This document shows positions 35,155 through 46,681 of a stretch of DNA of 64,000 bases, piece by piece. The position numbers and the translations under genes were made by a program. The stretch spans positions 19,729,183-19,793,182 of the forward strand of contig JACAXG010000002.1 of the NCBI GenBank assembly GCA_018881555.1, given 5' to 3'. Source of the stretch: Amblyornis subalaris. Taxonomy: Eukaryota > Chordata > Aves > Passeriformes > Ptilonorhynchidae. Position 1 is the stretch's first letter. The number at the start of each line of letters is the position of its first letter. The notes under the pieces are model-generated. The model did no database searches, had not been told where the DNA came from, and saw nothing but the letters and a program-made list of their open reading frames with translations.

Positions 35155-36900
35155 TTTCAGAGCTTCAGAAAAATCCAGAGATGGGAGGAACTTGGAGAGG
35201 TTATTTTCTCTATCACTTGTCCTAGAGCAGGCTCAGGTGTTACTATTCCCACAGATATCTGTCAAGCTCATTTTACCGTCTTTCTTCATGGAGTCCCCCA
35301 GCCACTGCAGGCACTAGTGTTTCATTTCCCTTGCAAGCCACAAGATTTTCCTGTAGTGTTCCTGTGCTTCTCCTTGCTTTTAGTCGATGGGGCTGCCTCT
35401 TGTCCTGCCTGCTACAAAAATAGGCACATGAATACTTCCTTACTCTGTCACCTATTTGAAGAATTTTTGCCCAGCTTACTTTCTGGATTTTACTTAGTAG
35501 TAGAACTGAGTCCAATTTCCCTAGTCTTTCCTCCCAGCTTGTTTATTTGTGTAGTCCCCAAACATTCCTAGTGAGTTCTTCTCACTTGTCCAATGGGCTC
35601 ATATTTTTCTCTTGTTTTTCTCCATCACTAATATCATCAGTAAGTGGATAGACCACATGATTTTCAGGCGACATCTCTGTTTAAACATTATTGGTATGGG
35701 TTTGTTTTTTTCTGCAATAGCAAGCCCTTTTTGACTCATGCTCAGATTCTGACTAAAAATGACACAAATCCTTTTCTTAGAACAGCACCCATTCTAATAG
35801 TACTTCTGTGCAGTCAGAGCAGTCTAATCTCACACCAAGATGAAGGTAGAGCACAACTGTAAAAGTTTGAGGAAAAATGATCAAAAGTAGCTTCTCTGCA
35901 AAAATCAACTAATCCTATTAGGAAACTTCAGATAGAATAAGAGTATCTAAGAAGGGCATACAGTTGAGGTTTGTCATATACCAAGTACCATAGAAAAGGG
36001 GAAAACAGATTTATGTTTCCCTTTTCCAGTGTAAGAACTAGCGGAAATCAAACTAAATAGCAAGATTCAGATTCAAAACAACTGGACATGGTTTGTCATG
36101 CACCGTGAAGTTCCTATACGTCTTGCCACAGAATGTTTTGGATGGCAGAAAAAAATATGCTGATTCAGAAAGGCAACCAAACAATTCACAATGAAAAGTA
36201 TAAAGAGATCACCCTCTGCTTAGACACTGCCTGAGCCATAATCTGTTTGAATCAAGGAGAGAATTCTGGTAAGGCATTGTGAGATGTTTTTCCATTTTTT
36301 TTTTTTTTAATATTCTTTCCTTGAAATCTATCTTTGACCACTTTTATAGATGAAATGAGCCAATAGATGACTATATTTTTGTGTCTTCAGTGCATAGAAG
36401 TACTGCCAGAATTCAGTTTTTCAAGTATATTTCCCTAGTCTGATTAGGGAAATAGTGTATAAGATAGTCAAAATTGTATCTAATGTCAAGATACATCACA
36501 TGTGTTGTTTCTCCTTTATTTGCCAGACCTGCCACCCTGTCAGAGAAAATACTGATACTGACTTGACAGAATTTGCTCCTGAAAAATCCATATGGATTAT
36601 TATTCATCACTTTGATTCCATTTATGTGCTTGTAATCATTTATTCATTTAGCTGTTCCAGTATTTTTCTTNAAAATGAAATGAAGTAGATATGTCTGTGG
36701 TTCCCTGACGCCTTTTTTTTTTCTCTTCCTTGAAAGTAGATGCCATATCTGCCCTCTTCAGACATTTCGCCTTTTTCCATATCTTTTAAAATGTAACTGC
36801 TAATGACTTGGCCATTCAACGAAGCTGCTCTTTGAAATTCTTTATGATGACAATGTGTCAAGACTTGTCAATTTGAAAAAATCTTTCTGATTGTAGATTT
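35155..36900 (-). mobile_element. Ancient long CR1 LINE with reverse-transcriptase remnant
   Basis: Read on the minus strand. From the 3' end: a decayed tail near 35155-35190; CTAGAGCAGGCTCAGGTG-like and GATATCTGTCAAGCTCATTTT blocks (35221-35275); CAGCCACTGCAGGCA (35300-35314); AAGATTTTCCTG (35342-35353); CTTGTCCTGCCTGCTA and GCACATGAATACTT (35398-35437); CTGCAATAGCAAGCCC with GACTCATGCTCAG (35713-35746). Then at 36440-36860 comes the polymerase frame: the minus strand reads ETTHVMYLDIRYNFD, a decayed form of the CR1 reverse-transcriptase block around 'VIYLDF-KAFD', with GATATGGCATCTACTTTC and the 'CCTGTCAG' blocks in order. About 600 bases in the middle (35840-36430) do not look like CR1 and may be a later insertion. 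Dead copy; the 5' limit is uncertain and may reach beyond 36900. Confidence 0.65.
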
Positions 36901-37856
36901 GACTTTCATACTTTCTTTGAGCAATAGCTCAATACTTTTCATCTCAGTTGCCTAGTGGATCAATCTTTTCAGTGCCTCTTTTCTATAAACATATTTATAA
37001 ATTTGTCCATTAATGGAACATTATCTATGTCCCTACCTGCTGCTCTTGGCACAACATGTTGCATTTTTAAGCTTGTCCTGAGCAATCTGATTCTATTTTC
37101 CCTGCCTGTATACTTTGCTGTGATGCTTAAGATACACGGACACCTCATTTAGCAAAGTTAATTCCTTGCAATGCTTCATATCTTTCTTTCATGTTGGTGC
37201 CTTTTTCCACGAACCCCTTGCTTTTCAACCCTTCTCTTAATTGCCTATTCTTTCCTGAGACCTCACAAGGCAATTTTATGAATTTTTTGTTGACTTTGGA
37301 GTTTGTCTGTGTCATCATTCCACTGCACCGCAAGTGCTTCTACACGATCAGAAGGACAATGGTTGATCCTTTCTTTTAATGGGAGCTGTGTCAGAACGAT
37401 GACAGGAAAACTCCATTTTTTTTCCGAATAACAATCTGAATAAGAATCTTGAATTCAAGAAAGCATGAATGCTCTCTTTGTGTCAGGCCTAACTAACTAT
37501 GCACAGAGCTGGAAGGAGTAACCGCAATAGAGCTGGGTAGCTCTTACCCCTGACAATCATTCATGAGAGGAAAACTAAAAGCTGGACAAAACAGATTCTC
37601 TTTACTTTTGATTTTCTCTCTGTATTTACAATTCCTTCCTTGCTCCAGTGTGCATCCCCTCACAACTTTTCTGCTGGGGTTGTGGTTTTATGCCCATAAG
37701 ATATTCACAGACTCAGTTACATCAGCGTATGCCAGGGCAACATAGAGAAGTCTATGATAACAGGTACAAGATCTTGGATAGCCTCTGGTGAGCCTTTGTT
37801 AAATATTTTTTTCAGTCTATTGGAATTGTTTAAAACTATGTTATGTTTCTTCACAG
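36901..37856. other. Mostly unique sequence, possible further CR1 remains
   Basis: Pyrimidine-rich on the plus strand at 36950-37330, which could be the continuation of the old minus-strand CR1 towards its 5' end, but I cannot align it. No gene seen. Confidence 0.4.
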
Positions 37857-37985
37857 CTGTCTACTTCAGAGGATGCACCAGTCATTTCAGAGCTCCGAGC
37901 ATTCCGTAGCCAGATGTTTCACAGCAAAATGTTTTCTCAGCTGGGTGGGAAATCGGTGAAACTGCAGAAAGCGTGGTGGGAATAA
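37857..37985 (+). CDS. Candidate 3'-terminal coding exon, product unknown
   Basis: A pyrimidine-rich stretch and acceptor (TATGTTTCTTCACAG, ending 37856) lead into 42 open codons and a TAA stop at 37983-37985. The reading begins LSTSEDAPVISELRAFRSQM and ends KLQKAWWE. The composition (charged, with Phe/Met/Trp, little low complexity) looks like a real protein end. AATAAA follows at 38080-38085, 95 bases after the stop, giving a compact terminal exon. The frame stays open for 18 further codons upstream of the acceptor, so the exon could start earlier or the opening could be chance. I recognise no protein family and see no partner exons in the window, so it would need a large upstream gene. Alternatives are a non-coding transcript end or coincidence. 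Confidence 0.25.
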   Translation: MSTSEDAPVISELRAFRSQMFHSKMFSQLGGKSVKLQKAWWE

Positions 37986-38079
37986 GCAGCCTCAATGATA
38001 CACTTATATTCTGATTTCACATGGGAGAATGGCACAAAATTCTGAAACATGAATACCCATCTTGCTGCTAATTTATCTT

Positions 38080-38085
38080 AATAAA
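38080..38085 (+). terminator. AATAAA poly(A) signal, candidate
   Basis: A canonical hexamer 95 bases downstream of the stop of the candidate terminal exon. Downstream GT-rich sequence is weak. Such hexamers are common in AT-rich DNA, so its value rests on its position. Confidence 0.25.
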
Positions 38086-38868
38086 ATCCAGTTCCAGTAG
38101 AGCAAATGTAAGTTGACAAACATGAACTACACAGAGTGTTACAATATGGAAAGTATTCAGTAGTTATTACAGCTCATCCTGCTTCCAATCATAGGTTTGT
38201 ACTACTTCAGGATAATAAATTAATGTTCAGTTTATGTTTGCAATGATACTTACGAATGTCAAAAAGTTGTTGTTTCTACTGCAAGGAATTTATGGAACTG
38301 AGTTGCATCAGGTGTGAAATAATGACAAAGAGGTTTAAAGTAACTGTGATTGGTTTTGAAAATCTATTGAAAGAGGAAAAAATCCTTAGTCACTTGAGGT
38401 GGCTTCTGAGTTGTGCCCGTGTTATCTGATGCTGAATTCCCTGCCTCAAAAGATCATCTGAATTAATAACACTTATCAGTAAATTTACAGAAAATTGTGA
38501 GCGGAAGATAGGAATTCTCTAAAAAAATTGATAAATATTTTGCAAAAACTTTAGTGATGAAAAACCTGGAGTTGACTAACCATTTTCTACTGATCTTACA
38601 TGTACCATGAAAGCAGCCCATAGAGAGGGGAAAACTCATCTTTTTTTCCAGCTTTGAAAAGAGAAAATTACAAATGTTAATGAACTGGTAGACTTGACTC
38701 AGGTTTTCCGATTCAAAATCTGCCACAGTAAATCTGGCTTCATTTGTCTCGGGACAACCTCAGAGATTAGCCTTGTCATGTCTTAATTATATGTTGAGGG
38801 GTAGAAATCAACATCTTCAATTCCTCTGCCTCCCAGACACAAAAAAAAGAGCAAAACTAGTAACAGAA
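38086..38868. other. Unique sequence, no gene seen
   Basis: AT-rich, without recognised repeats or exons. An 87-codon minus frame (38463-38726) is not recognisable. Confidence 0.5.
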
Positions 38869-38935
38869 TCAGTCATAGAATCACAGAAATATTTAGGCTG
38901 GGAAGGACCTTTGAGCTCATTGGATCCAACTGCAA
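38869..38935 (-). mobile_element. CR1 LINE 3' terminal fragment
   Basis: CAGTCATAGAATCACAGAAA, TTTAGGCTGGGAAGGACC and TTTGAGCTCATTGGATCCAA follow the complement of a CR1 3' end. Likeness is lost after about 38940; an older tail may continue but is not alignable. Confidence 0.75.
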
Positions 38936-40530
38936 ATTTATTTCCACTATTTTTTCAAAGTTTTACTTCTAATGTTTCAGCTCAATGTTGGAAGCAGAAG
39001 CCTTGGCTATGAAACACAGATAATCTGTTACAGAAAGCTGTGATATTTCATAGGAAATAACTCCATTCCTTAGCCTTTCTTGCAACAGAAAAGCTTTGTC
39101 TGATATATATGGTCTTTTTGTCAGGGCTACGGCAAAGATGGGTAATGCTGCATTTATAGTTATGACTTCTCAGTAACTGGCTGATATTAAAATATTGTTA
39201 GGGGGAATTACCTGATTTAACAAGTACTTTTAGTTACTGACCAAAAGCATACACTGCCATTGCAGAGGAGTGTTTGCCTAAAGATCATCTGAGAAAATAT
39301 GTGCCCATGATTTCTGATGGCCACAGAGACTGAAAAAAATGTGTTTATCAAAACATTTTTTCCTGTGGATCAACACATTCTCCCCATGGTTTTCGGGTGG
39401 CACCTGGAAGAAAAGGCACATAAAACCAGCACCCTTTTCAATATCAAATCTCCCGGCTTAGCTTGCTGCACCTGGGGGTCTTTCTGTGACCAAGTCCAGA
39501 CTCACTTAACTTTTTAATTATCACTACCCAGTATGATGTGCTATCTGGGACTGAATCCTGAGTACTGTCTCTTTCTGTATGCACCNTCTTCTGCTAATTT
39601 TGGCAATATTTATATAGGTATTTCTGACCTGACATTTTTACCTAACCTGAATTCCAGCTGTATGCTTGTCACTGTATAGAGCCAATTCTGTTCTATTCAT
39701 TTATGTTCACAGAGGTCTGGTGTAAGCTCCTAATGTCTCCTGGTTTTGTGAGTAAGATTACGAAAGTCTCTGGGAGAACTGAGGATTTGGACATGATAGA
39801 TCCATTCAGCTTTCCCAGTTTGGCTTCCTGGCCTTTTGGCCTCTCAGCACATATTTTTGTTCTTTTCATTAAATGCTTTCCTTGGGGTTGGACTCAGAAT
39901 GTCATTTTGTCGTCTCCTTCCTCTCTGTGTCAGTACAAATCCCTTTCATTACTTCTTCCTTTGGCACCAGCTAAGGTTGCTCTCAGGCTGGAAAGTCAGT
40001 TCCTGTGCATGCTGTAATCTTTTCCAAAGCGCTTGCCATCTCACTCCTTCTACCTCCTGTCCTTGGGACACCAGTTCCTAAGCAAGGCTCCTGGGATCCC
40101 TGGCTGCTGGTTCACGGACAGCTGGCAGCCAACTTCAATCAGGCTTGCTTCATTGTTTCCAGCTCCAAATTACCCTAGAAGAATTTAGGCTCCATTACCT
40201 TGTTGCTAATATTACTTGCCTTCATACTCATTGGTACCATTGCCAAANGGATGTTGTGTGATCCCCTTTGGAAAAGACAGTGATCAGCACTTTTCCAGCT
40301 GGAAGTGAAATGGAAGGGAAGTGGGAGCAACTGCGTGGGTGGGAAAGGAGTGGGGAGGAGATGGCGAAGAGGTGGGCCATTTCCTGACAGAGATGGGAAA
40401 ATGCATTTTTGGTCTTTCTCTTTCTGTTAAGAGGTCTGCTTGGGATACCTGTTGGGTCCTGGAGTAGTTATGATAGGAGAAAGAAACAAAAGAGCTGTAA
40501 GCTTTCAGTTGAAGTAAGGATGAGGTGCCA
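38936..40530. other. Unique sequence, no gene seen
   Basis: A 104-codon plus frame (39703-40017) overlaps another of 81 codons. Neither is recognisable. No repeats recognised. Confidence 0.5.
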
Positions 40531-40535
40531 GTCCC

Positions 40536-40614
40536 TCAGTGGGATGTGACTGCGGAATGTGACTGTGGGATGTGACCGTGAAGGCACGACTGTGACTGTG
40601 AAGGCATGACTGAT
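40536..40614. repeat. Degenerate short tandem array (TGTGACTG-type)
   Basis: Variants of GGGATGTGACTGCGGAATGTGACTG and TGAAGGCACGACTGTGACTG recur with periods near 15 and 25 bases. This is a small imperfect minisatellite. No family link. Confidence 0.7.
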
Positions 40615-40897
40615 TCAGCTGCCCTGCACAGCCCAGCCTGGACTGAAGCCAGGAGCACCCAGGCTGGCTAAACCTCTGTGGAGGGGACTGTGTTTGTCCT
40701 TGTGTCTTCTAAGCTCTAGCACTAGGCATTTCATCCCCGCTTAGATTCTAGTAGTGTGAGAGAAGAAATACAAAGAAATGGTTTTGACAGAAAGCTGAAA
40801 CAGAAAAGGCATATAAAACTTCTCTTTTAGGTAATGCTTATTTTCTATGACAAAATTGTTTCTGTCCAAGTTTACATAACTTTTAAAAAAAAGATGT

Positions 40898-40922
40898 GTA
40901 GATAGATAGATAGATAGATATG
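40898..40922. repeat. Short (GATA)n microsatellite
   Basis: Five and a half units of GATA in a run. Short, so probably of limited length variability. Confidence 0.95.
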
Positions 40923-43900
40923 GTGTTTAGTAGGAATTGAATCATATTCCCTCTATTAAAAAGACAGATTTCCAACGGATTAAAAAAAATTCAAAATACA
41001 TGTGTTAGCCACCCCCTAGTTTTTCATGTTTTGGAACTGATAAACTTTGTCCTTACCTTCCCCAGCTCTTGACAGAGGTCCAGGCCAAACTCAGTTCAAC
41101 NGAAGTATCAAGCTGAGGAAGATGACAGTGACTAAGCTTGGATAAAAGCCATGGTCACCCATTTCCTATACTGGTGCTATAGCTGTTTCCTTCCTGCAGG
41201 CCAAAGTTCTACTGCTGTTGCTTTTTACACATGTGGACGTCTACTGCATGCAAATATTTTCACCTTTTACCACTGAAGCTGGAAAATACATTTTGTATCC
41301 ATGGGCTGTTCTTTAGGCCAGCACGTGCTGCATATGCTGCAGAGATTGGCAGCAAAGCAGTAACGGCACTAGCAAAGTTTATAGTCTACACAGGTGTTCA
41401 TGTGCAGTGCCCAGCCTTTTCCCTGAGGGGAAACGAGCTGTCCTTCGTCCACCCAGATCAGGCAGGGATCTCTGCAAGAAAAGGAGAAGAATTTCTTCTT
41501 TGTGGGTCATGGAAGAGCAGCTGAGTTATTTCTGCCTTGTTTGACAGCTCCTTCCCTCTCNAAACCGATGTCCAGGGTGCTTTCTCTGCAGGGAAGGAAA
41601 AGGCTGACTGGCACAGAAAGCTTTCCACGGGGCCTCTGGCTGGGAGAGCAATGAACAGGGTTTGATGGGAAAGAATACTGCACATGGAGAAAGGGCTATG
41701 AAGATGTCTTGTAATGTTGTGTTGTCTTGGTGCCTTCTTGCTCTGTCTCTTGAACATCGATATTGGCTCCTGCAGGTTTGTGAAATAAGAAATGATGAGT
41801 ATTTCCAATCTCTTCCAGTCCTCCCCACTAAAAAGTCTATTTAAAAACAAAGCAAGCAGGAAAACAAAAATTGCCTCATCGAAGCAGATTGTTTGAACAA
41901 CATGTCNCATTCCTGTCCCCGGGCAGATGGTGGTGATGTGTTCAGTGAGTGTATAAGCCCCAGCTCAGGGTAGGGAGAAGTGAGCAGGAGCAAGAGCTGG
42001 ATGCCATTGTCCCTTTGTGGGACACCACACCACCCTTTGTGGTGGTGGCTGGGAATGGAAGAAGTGCATTTCTTGCCCCTTTCTGCGATCGTGTGCAGAC
42101 GTTAGAGGTTGTAGGTTGCTTCAGAGCTTTCCTCATCATTCTGTACTTCTGTGTATCCCCATCCCAGAGGAAAAGTATCTGCCTGGCTGCCCCCTGGCAC
42201 CTCTCACCCGCCCCAGGCCACAGCAGTGGCAAGAGATACCTGTGGACTCCTTTTGGGTGGTTGGTCAAACAGGTCCTGATGCCCAGATCTTCTTAAGAGA
42301 ATACAGGGATGCAGAGCTGAAGTTGTGTGTTGTGTGTTGGTGTGCCTTTAGATAGCTCCGGATAAATAATGTGATGCTAATGGTGTTAGCAAAATTATTA
42401 AAATAAACCAAACAGAAAATGATGAGTTTCATATCATTTTTTTTCTTTTATTTACAGTTATTTTAAGATGCTTTTTACTGGAGATGCTGACCAAATAGAT
42501 TCCATTCAGAGCAAGCCTTGTTTTTTCGTGTTCTTTTCATGGAACTGTAATCTAACTGTTCTGAGAGGCATAAAAACAGCACTTAGGAGACCACCACTGA
42601 TGTCAAATCATGTCTACTNCTTAGACAAGAAAATTGACTACAGTCAATCAGTGAGATCTCCATGGAGCAAACAGAAAAATGTTGTTAGTCATTCTTGAAC
42701 AAGGAAACACTTCCACAGAAGAATGGGGGTAGTCCAGCAAAATGTTTCATTTTAAGGAGCCAGTGAATAATGATGACTATACCTCTGGTTTTATCTCAGT
42801 TGGTTCATATTTTACTTGAGTGTCACTGTGTGAATCCTGTTTNCTCCATTGAAGGGTCAAGACTTGCGCTTAGAAGCTGAATAATACATCCTGTGAATGT
42901 GCTCTGAAGTGCTTAACTCTTCTGCATTAGCCAACAGTTTCTATAGCTCCTTCACAGCTGCACTTTCACTGTTATCTCTNCTGTTATCTGGGTACCAGAT
43001 GAGAAGGTAGCATGAGGCTTAGTATTTGCTGAAGGTAATTTTGTGCATGTTTGTATAAGATTACTAGGAAATACTCATATTTTGTAATGAAATTACCATC
43101 ACAGACCNATGCAATTTACAGTCCCAGGAGCTGGACTATACTATGATACCATTAGTTCTGTCGGGCAAAATTTGACCTACATCCATCTCCTCTTTGAAAA
43201 AGCCTTTTGATGTTAAATTATATCTCAATAGAGCTCTTACAAGACCTTTAAGGAAAATATCACCCAATACCTCTTCACTGTGGTGTGTTTGAGTTAACTA
43301 GCTTTGCAGAAGCCAATAAACTATGGTAGATACTTCCTTTCATGACCAAAGCTAACTGGAGTAATGTCTCCAAATGTCTCTTCCTGCTCATCTGTGTTTT
43401 AATTTATTGATCATGCAGCTGGTCTGAACTATATCTTTCAATTCAGTGTTGTCTTTGTCTTTGGTTCTTATGCTGAGCTGCAGGAAAAGTGATGCTGATT
43501 TAGTTCTGCTGTTTTGAAGTCCAGGTCAAATATTCGATGGACATTCAGCTGATACTTGCTGCTGTGTCTACCCCTCTTTATCTGAAAGTGCTTATGTGCT
43601 TTAACTGAAACAGAAACATTTCAAGAGGACTCTCCAAATGCAGCATCACTGACCTACTTGTTTCAGCAACATGAACAAGGAAATCTAGCACCACTGTGCA
43701 GTAAAATACATAGAGCTCTAGTTGCAATGAGAGAGCTATGAAGAGGTATTTTATTTCTGTAGCTGTTCCAATTGTAAATCTCATAATTTCCTCATCTGAT
43801 TGCTGAAAAATGCTTGGGGATGTGGTTTGTGTGCCCTAATCTATCACTGCACCACCTCAGGCTCTCATATTGCAGCAAAGTTAATTATCATGTTTCCAGC

Positions 43901-44754
43901 AACACAGCATGATCTCACATTTGTTTATTGGAGGAAATATAAACATGGCTTTTCAAACAAAAGCCTTACATACATATTATGACATGAAAAACCAGGGATT
44001 CGGGGGACTGGGTAAGGAAGAAAAAGAGAGGAATTTCCTGCTTACAAGGTTTGTAGTTACTTTGGTTTTGTTAGAAGCATTCAGATAATTTTATCCTGTG
44101 CTTTGTGTGACATTTCACACCTAGTGAGAATGTGGCACTGCGTGTGTAAAGCCAAAGTGAATCTTCTGCTGTAAGAAAACTACCTCAAAGGGATCTTTTA
44201 ATGCTTGGTANCTCTACGTGTTATGTGAGTCTGACCAAATTAAATTTATATAGGGCAAGTTGTGCTGCCCTGACTAAACTGCCTTGCTTTTCCTACTGCA
44301 AACACTAATAAGCATGTGCAGGCACACTAGTGCTCTCTCAGTTCATGGCATCCAGAAAGCTTTATTTAATGTTCTCATTTTTATTTGTTNAATTTGTTAG
44401 CAGGAAGAGATCCAATCAAGGTGGCAGCTTGGTTATTTTTTCTAGTGTGCTCCTGAGCAGACTGAGCCTCGCAACTGCAGCTTGTCACGTACCTCCCCTG
44501 GCAGCTCCGTCATTCATANGAAACTTGTGTTTTATATATCCCACTAGAATTATATCAAACATGCTGTTCTCTGGGAGATAACACACTTATTAAAAAGCAT
44601 ACCAGATTATAAATATCTACTGGCACACAGAGGTTTCTTAGACAATAACAGAACAATAACGACTCGGTCCCCGCGGCTCCCCCTGCATACAAAACTGGAC
44701 TTCTGTCAGCTGTCTGTGAGGAAGTCCGTTTAATGATAAATCACAGATGATGGG
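40923..44754. other. Unique sequence, no gene seen
   Basis: Contains a G+C-richer part at 41900-42300 where overlapping frames of 108-115 codons occur on both strands, which suggests chance openness rather than coding. GTTGTGTGTTGTGTGTTGG low complexity lies near 42323. No transposon recognised. N characters cluster at 42843-43108. Confidence 0.45.
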
Positions 44755-44945
44755 ATTGAAAGGATCAAGGTACTCCTCGGATCCAGCCCCTTGCATTGAG
44801 CAGGGGAGGACCCTGTGGTGCTGGATTCATTGTGTGCATCTGACCTCTCCTTAAAGGTACTGAGAGCCTGTGTGATAACTCTATCATTAGTCAAAATGTT
44901 CCACCGACTTTACTGACAAAGAAGATTTCCTAGGATGTGAGTGAG
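44755..44945 (-). mobile_element. Probable ancient CR1 LINE 3' fragment
   Basis: GGATCCAGCCCCTTGCATTG with AGCAGGGGAGGACCC, CATCTGACCTCTCCTTAAAG, TGATAACTCTATCATTAG, GTTCCACCGACTTTACTGAC and GATTTCCTAGGATGT follow, in order, the complement of an old CR1 3' UTR. Decay is heavy and the tail octamer is not preserved. Confidence 0.5.
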
Positions 44946-46641
44946 ATATATCTGTTTTTCATTACTAGACTGCAGTGTGTTACACTTGTGGAATCCAGCA
45001 TGAGAAATTTTTTTCTCCCTGTACTAATTTTCCTACCTCAGATAATTTGATGAGATCAGAACGGGCTGAATGACAGATTCTCAAGAGAGGTGAGACTAGA
45101 AAGGTCACAAATGAGCTGGGTCCAGTGGCACTGAATCTATAAGGGGTCCCCATTTGATCTGCTGAAGCATGGTGGTGACATTTATGGGTTTCTTTGTCAT
45201 TCCTCACTCCAATTACTACATCAGTTTTCCAGCTGAGGAACATAGAGCATTCCCTATGACCGAATAAGCACCACCACCCCTGCTGTGCTGCTGTCTGACA
45301 AACAACCACTCAAGCTACTTGGTGAACAGGTATCTCCCTAGTGTATGGCTCCATGTGCCTCAGTTAGAAATAATCTGTGAATGATTCATGAACTGGGAAG
45401 AATCTCAATTCAGTGGCTTTTCAGTCCTCCCAGTGTGGGTATCACCCTTCCTTTCATTAATATTTTGAAGCTTTGCAATTTTACCCTATTCTCTTCCCAG
45501 TTTGTATTTCCTAAAATAAAACTCACACACACTCTTAGTATTTCAGTAATATTTAACCTATCTACAATCTAGGGTGATTCATCTATCTAGTAGAAACACA
45601 TATGAGCAATACTTATATAAAATCACTGCACCCTTTATAATCCTCATTCCCTTCGCTACTGCCTTCCGACCACTCTTAAACTTTCTAAAAAATGTGTGAC
45701 ATCTTTAAGTTTGGAAAGCATGTTCAGGAATAGGACTTCAGAAGGCAAAATGGGGAGAGCACAACATCTTGTAACAGTACCAGTACCTCCATCCGCAAAA
45801 GTTGGGATTGAATGTTTTCAGGAGAAGAGTAATTTCTCTTTCTGTGTTGCTTGTTTTCACACAAGATTTTTTGGGAGTGGAAGAAAGAGAAATGTTTTAG
45901 ATAAAATCTTAGCTCTCTGCTAAAGTCTTTTAATTCTATGTGAAAATAAGAACATGAATATAAGTTGTGTTTAGAAAAATGACATTCAAGTTTTTGGTAA
46001 ATGGATTGAAGCAACCGTTCGGTTGCGAGGTAACCCTTACTCTTCCCCATCATTTAGAGTACTGATGCAAAAAATCTGCAAAAAAATTAGGAGGGCTGTA
46101 AACTTTGGCACTAGTTTATCAGTTTGGTTTTACTTTGCTGAAAATACCTGATTTTGAACATTCAGCCTTGCTGCTTACCATGTGATTTAAGCCCCTATTT
46201 TCCAGCAAAGGACCATGTATAAGAAAGACTTTATCCAATTTGCTAACATGTTTACTAGCTTTGTTAAATGAGGATCTGTGAATCAGTTGTGAACTCCTGT
46301 TTTTCATCAATGGCAATAAAGATTTGTGGGGATAGAATCATAGACAAAAACTCGTAGNATCATGTGGACTGATGCATTCAGCTCTATTGATGGAAAATAG
46401 AAGTCACTGACTGATAATAACTGATATTTCATTTGTCATTGTTTCCCCTCTTCTTCCTAGATAACAATAGATATGAATAGTACTGGGCTTTGTTTCTCAT
46501 CACTGAGCTTTATTAATCAGCAGAGGGAAGNTAATTCAAACATAATATGAGGTCATGTAATTTATCTATTTCTGAGTAGAATTCAAACCATTAAAACAAA
46601 CAAATGTGCCAAAAGGAGTATCAATATTTCTTTTTAATTTT
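44946..46641. other. Unique sequence, no gene seen
   Basis: No exon supported. Near 46333 ATAGAATCATAGAC is reminiscent of a CR1 tail, but nothing CR1-like follows. Confidence 0.5.
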
Positions 46642-46681
46642 ACAAATATATATATATATTTTTTTTATATATATATATATA
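46642..46681. repeat. (TA)n microsatellite, interrupted by T run
   Basis: Two (AT)n blocks flank TTTTTTTT. Able to form a cruciform; typical slippage-prone sequence. Confidence 0.95.

Noticed and set aside
46325..46380. ATAGAATCATAGAC resembling a CR1 tail
   Set aside because: No CR1 3' UTR blocks follow on either side; too short to call.
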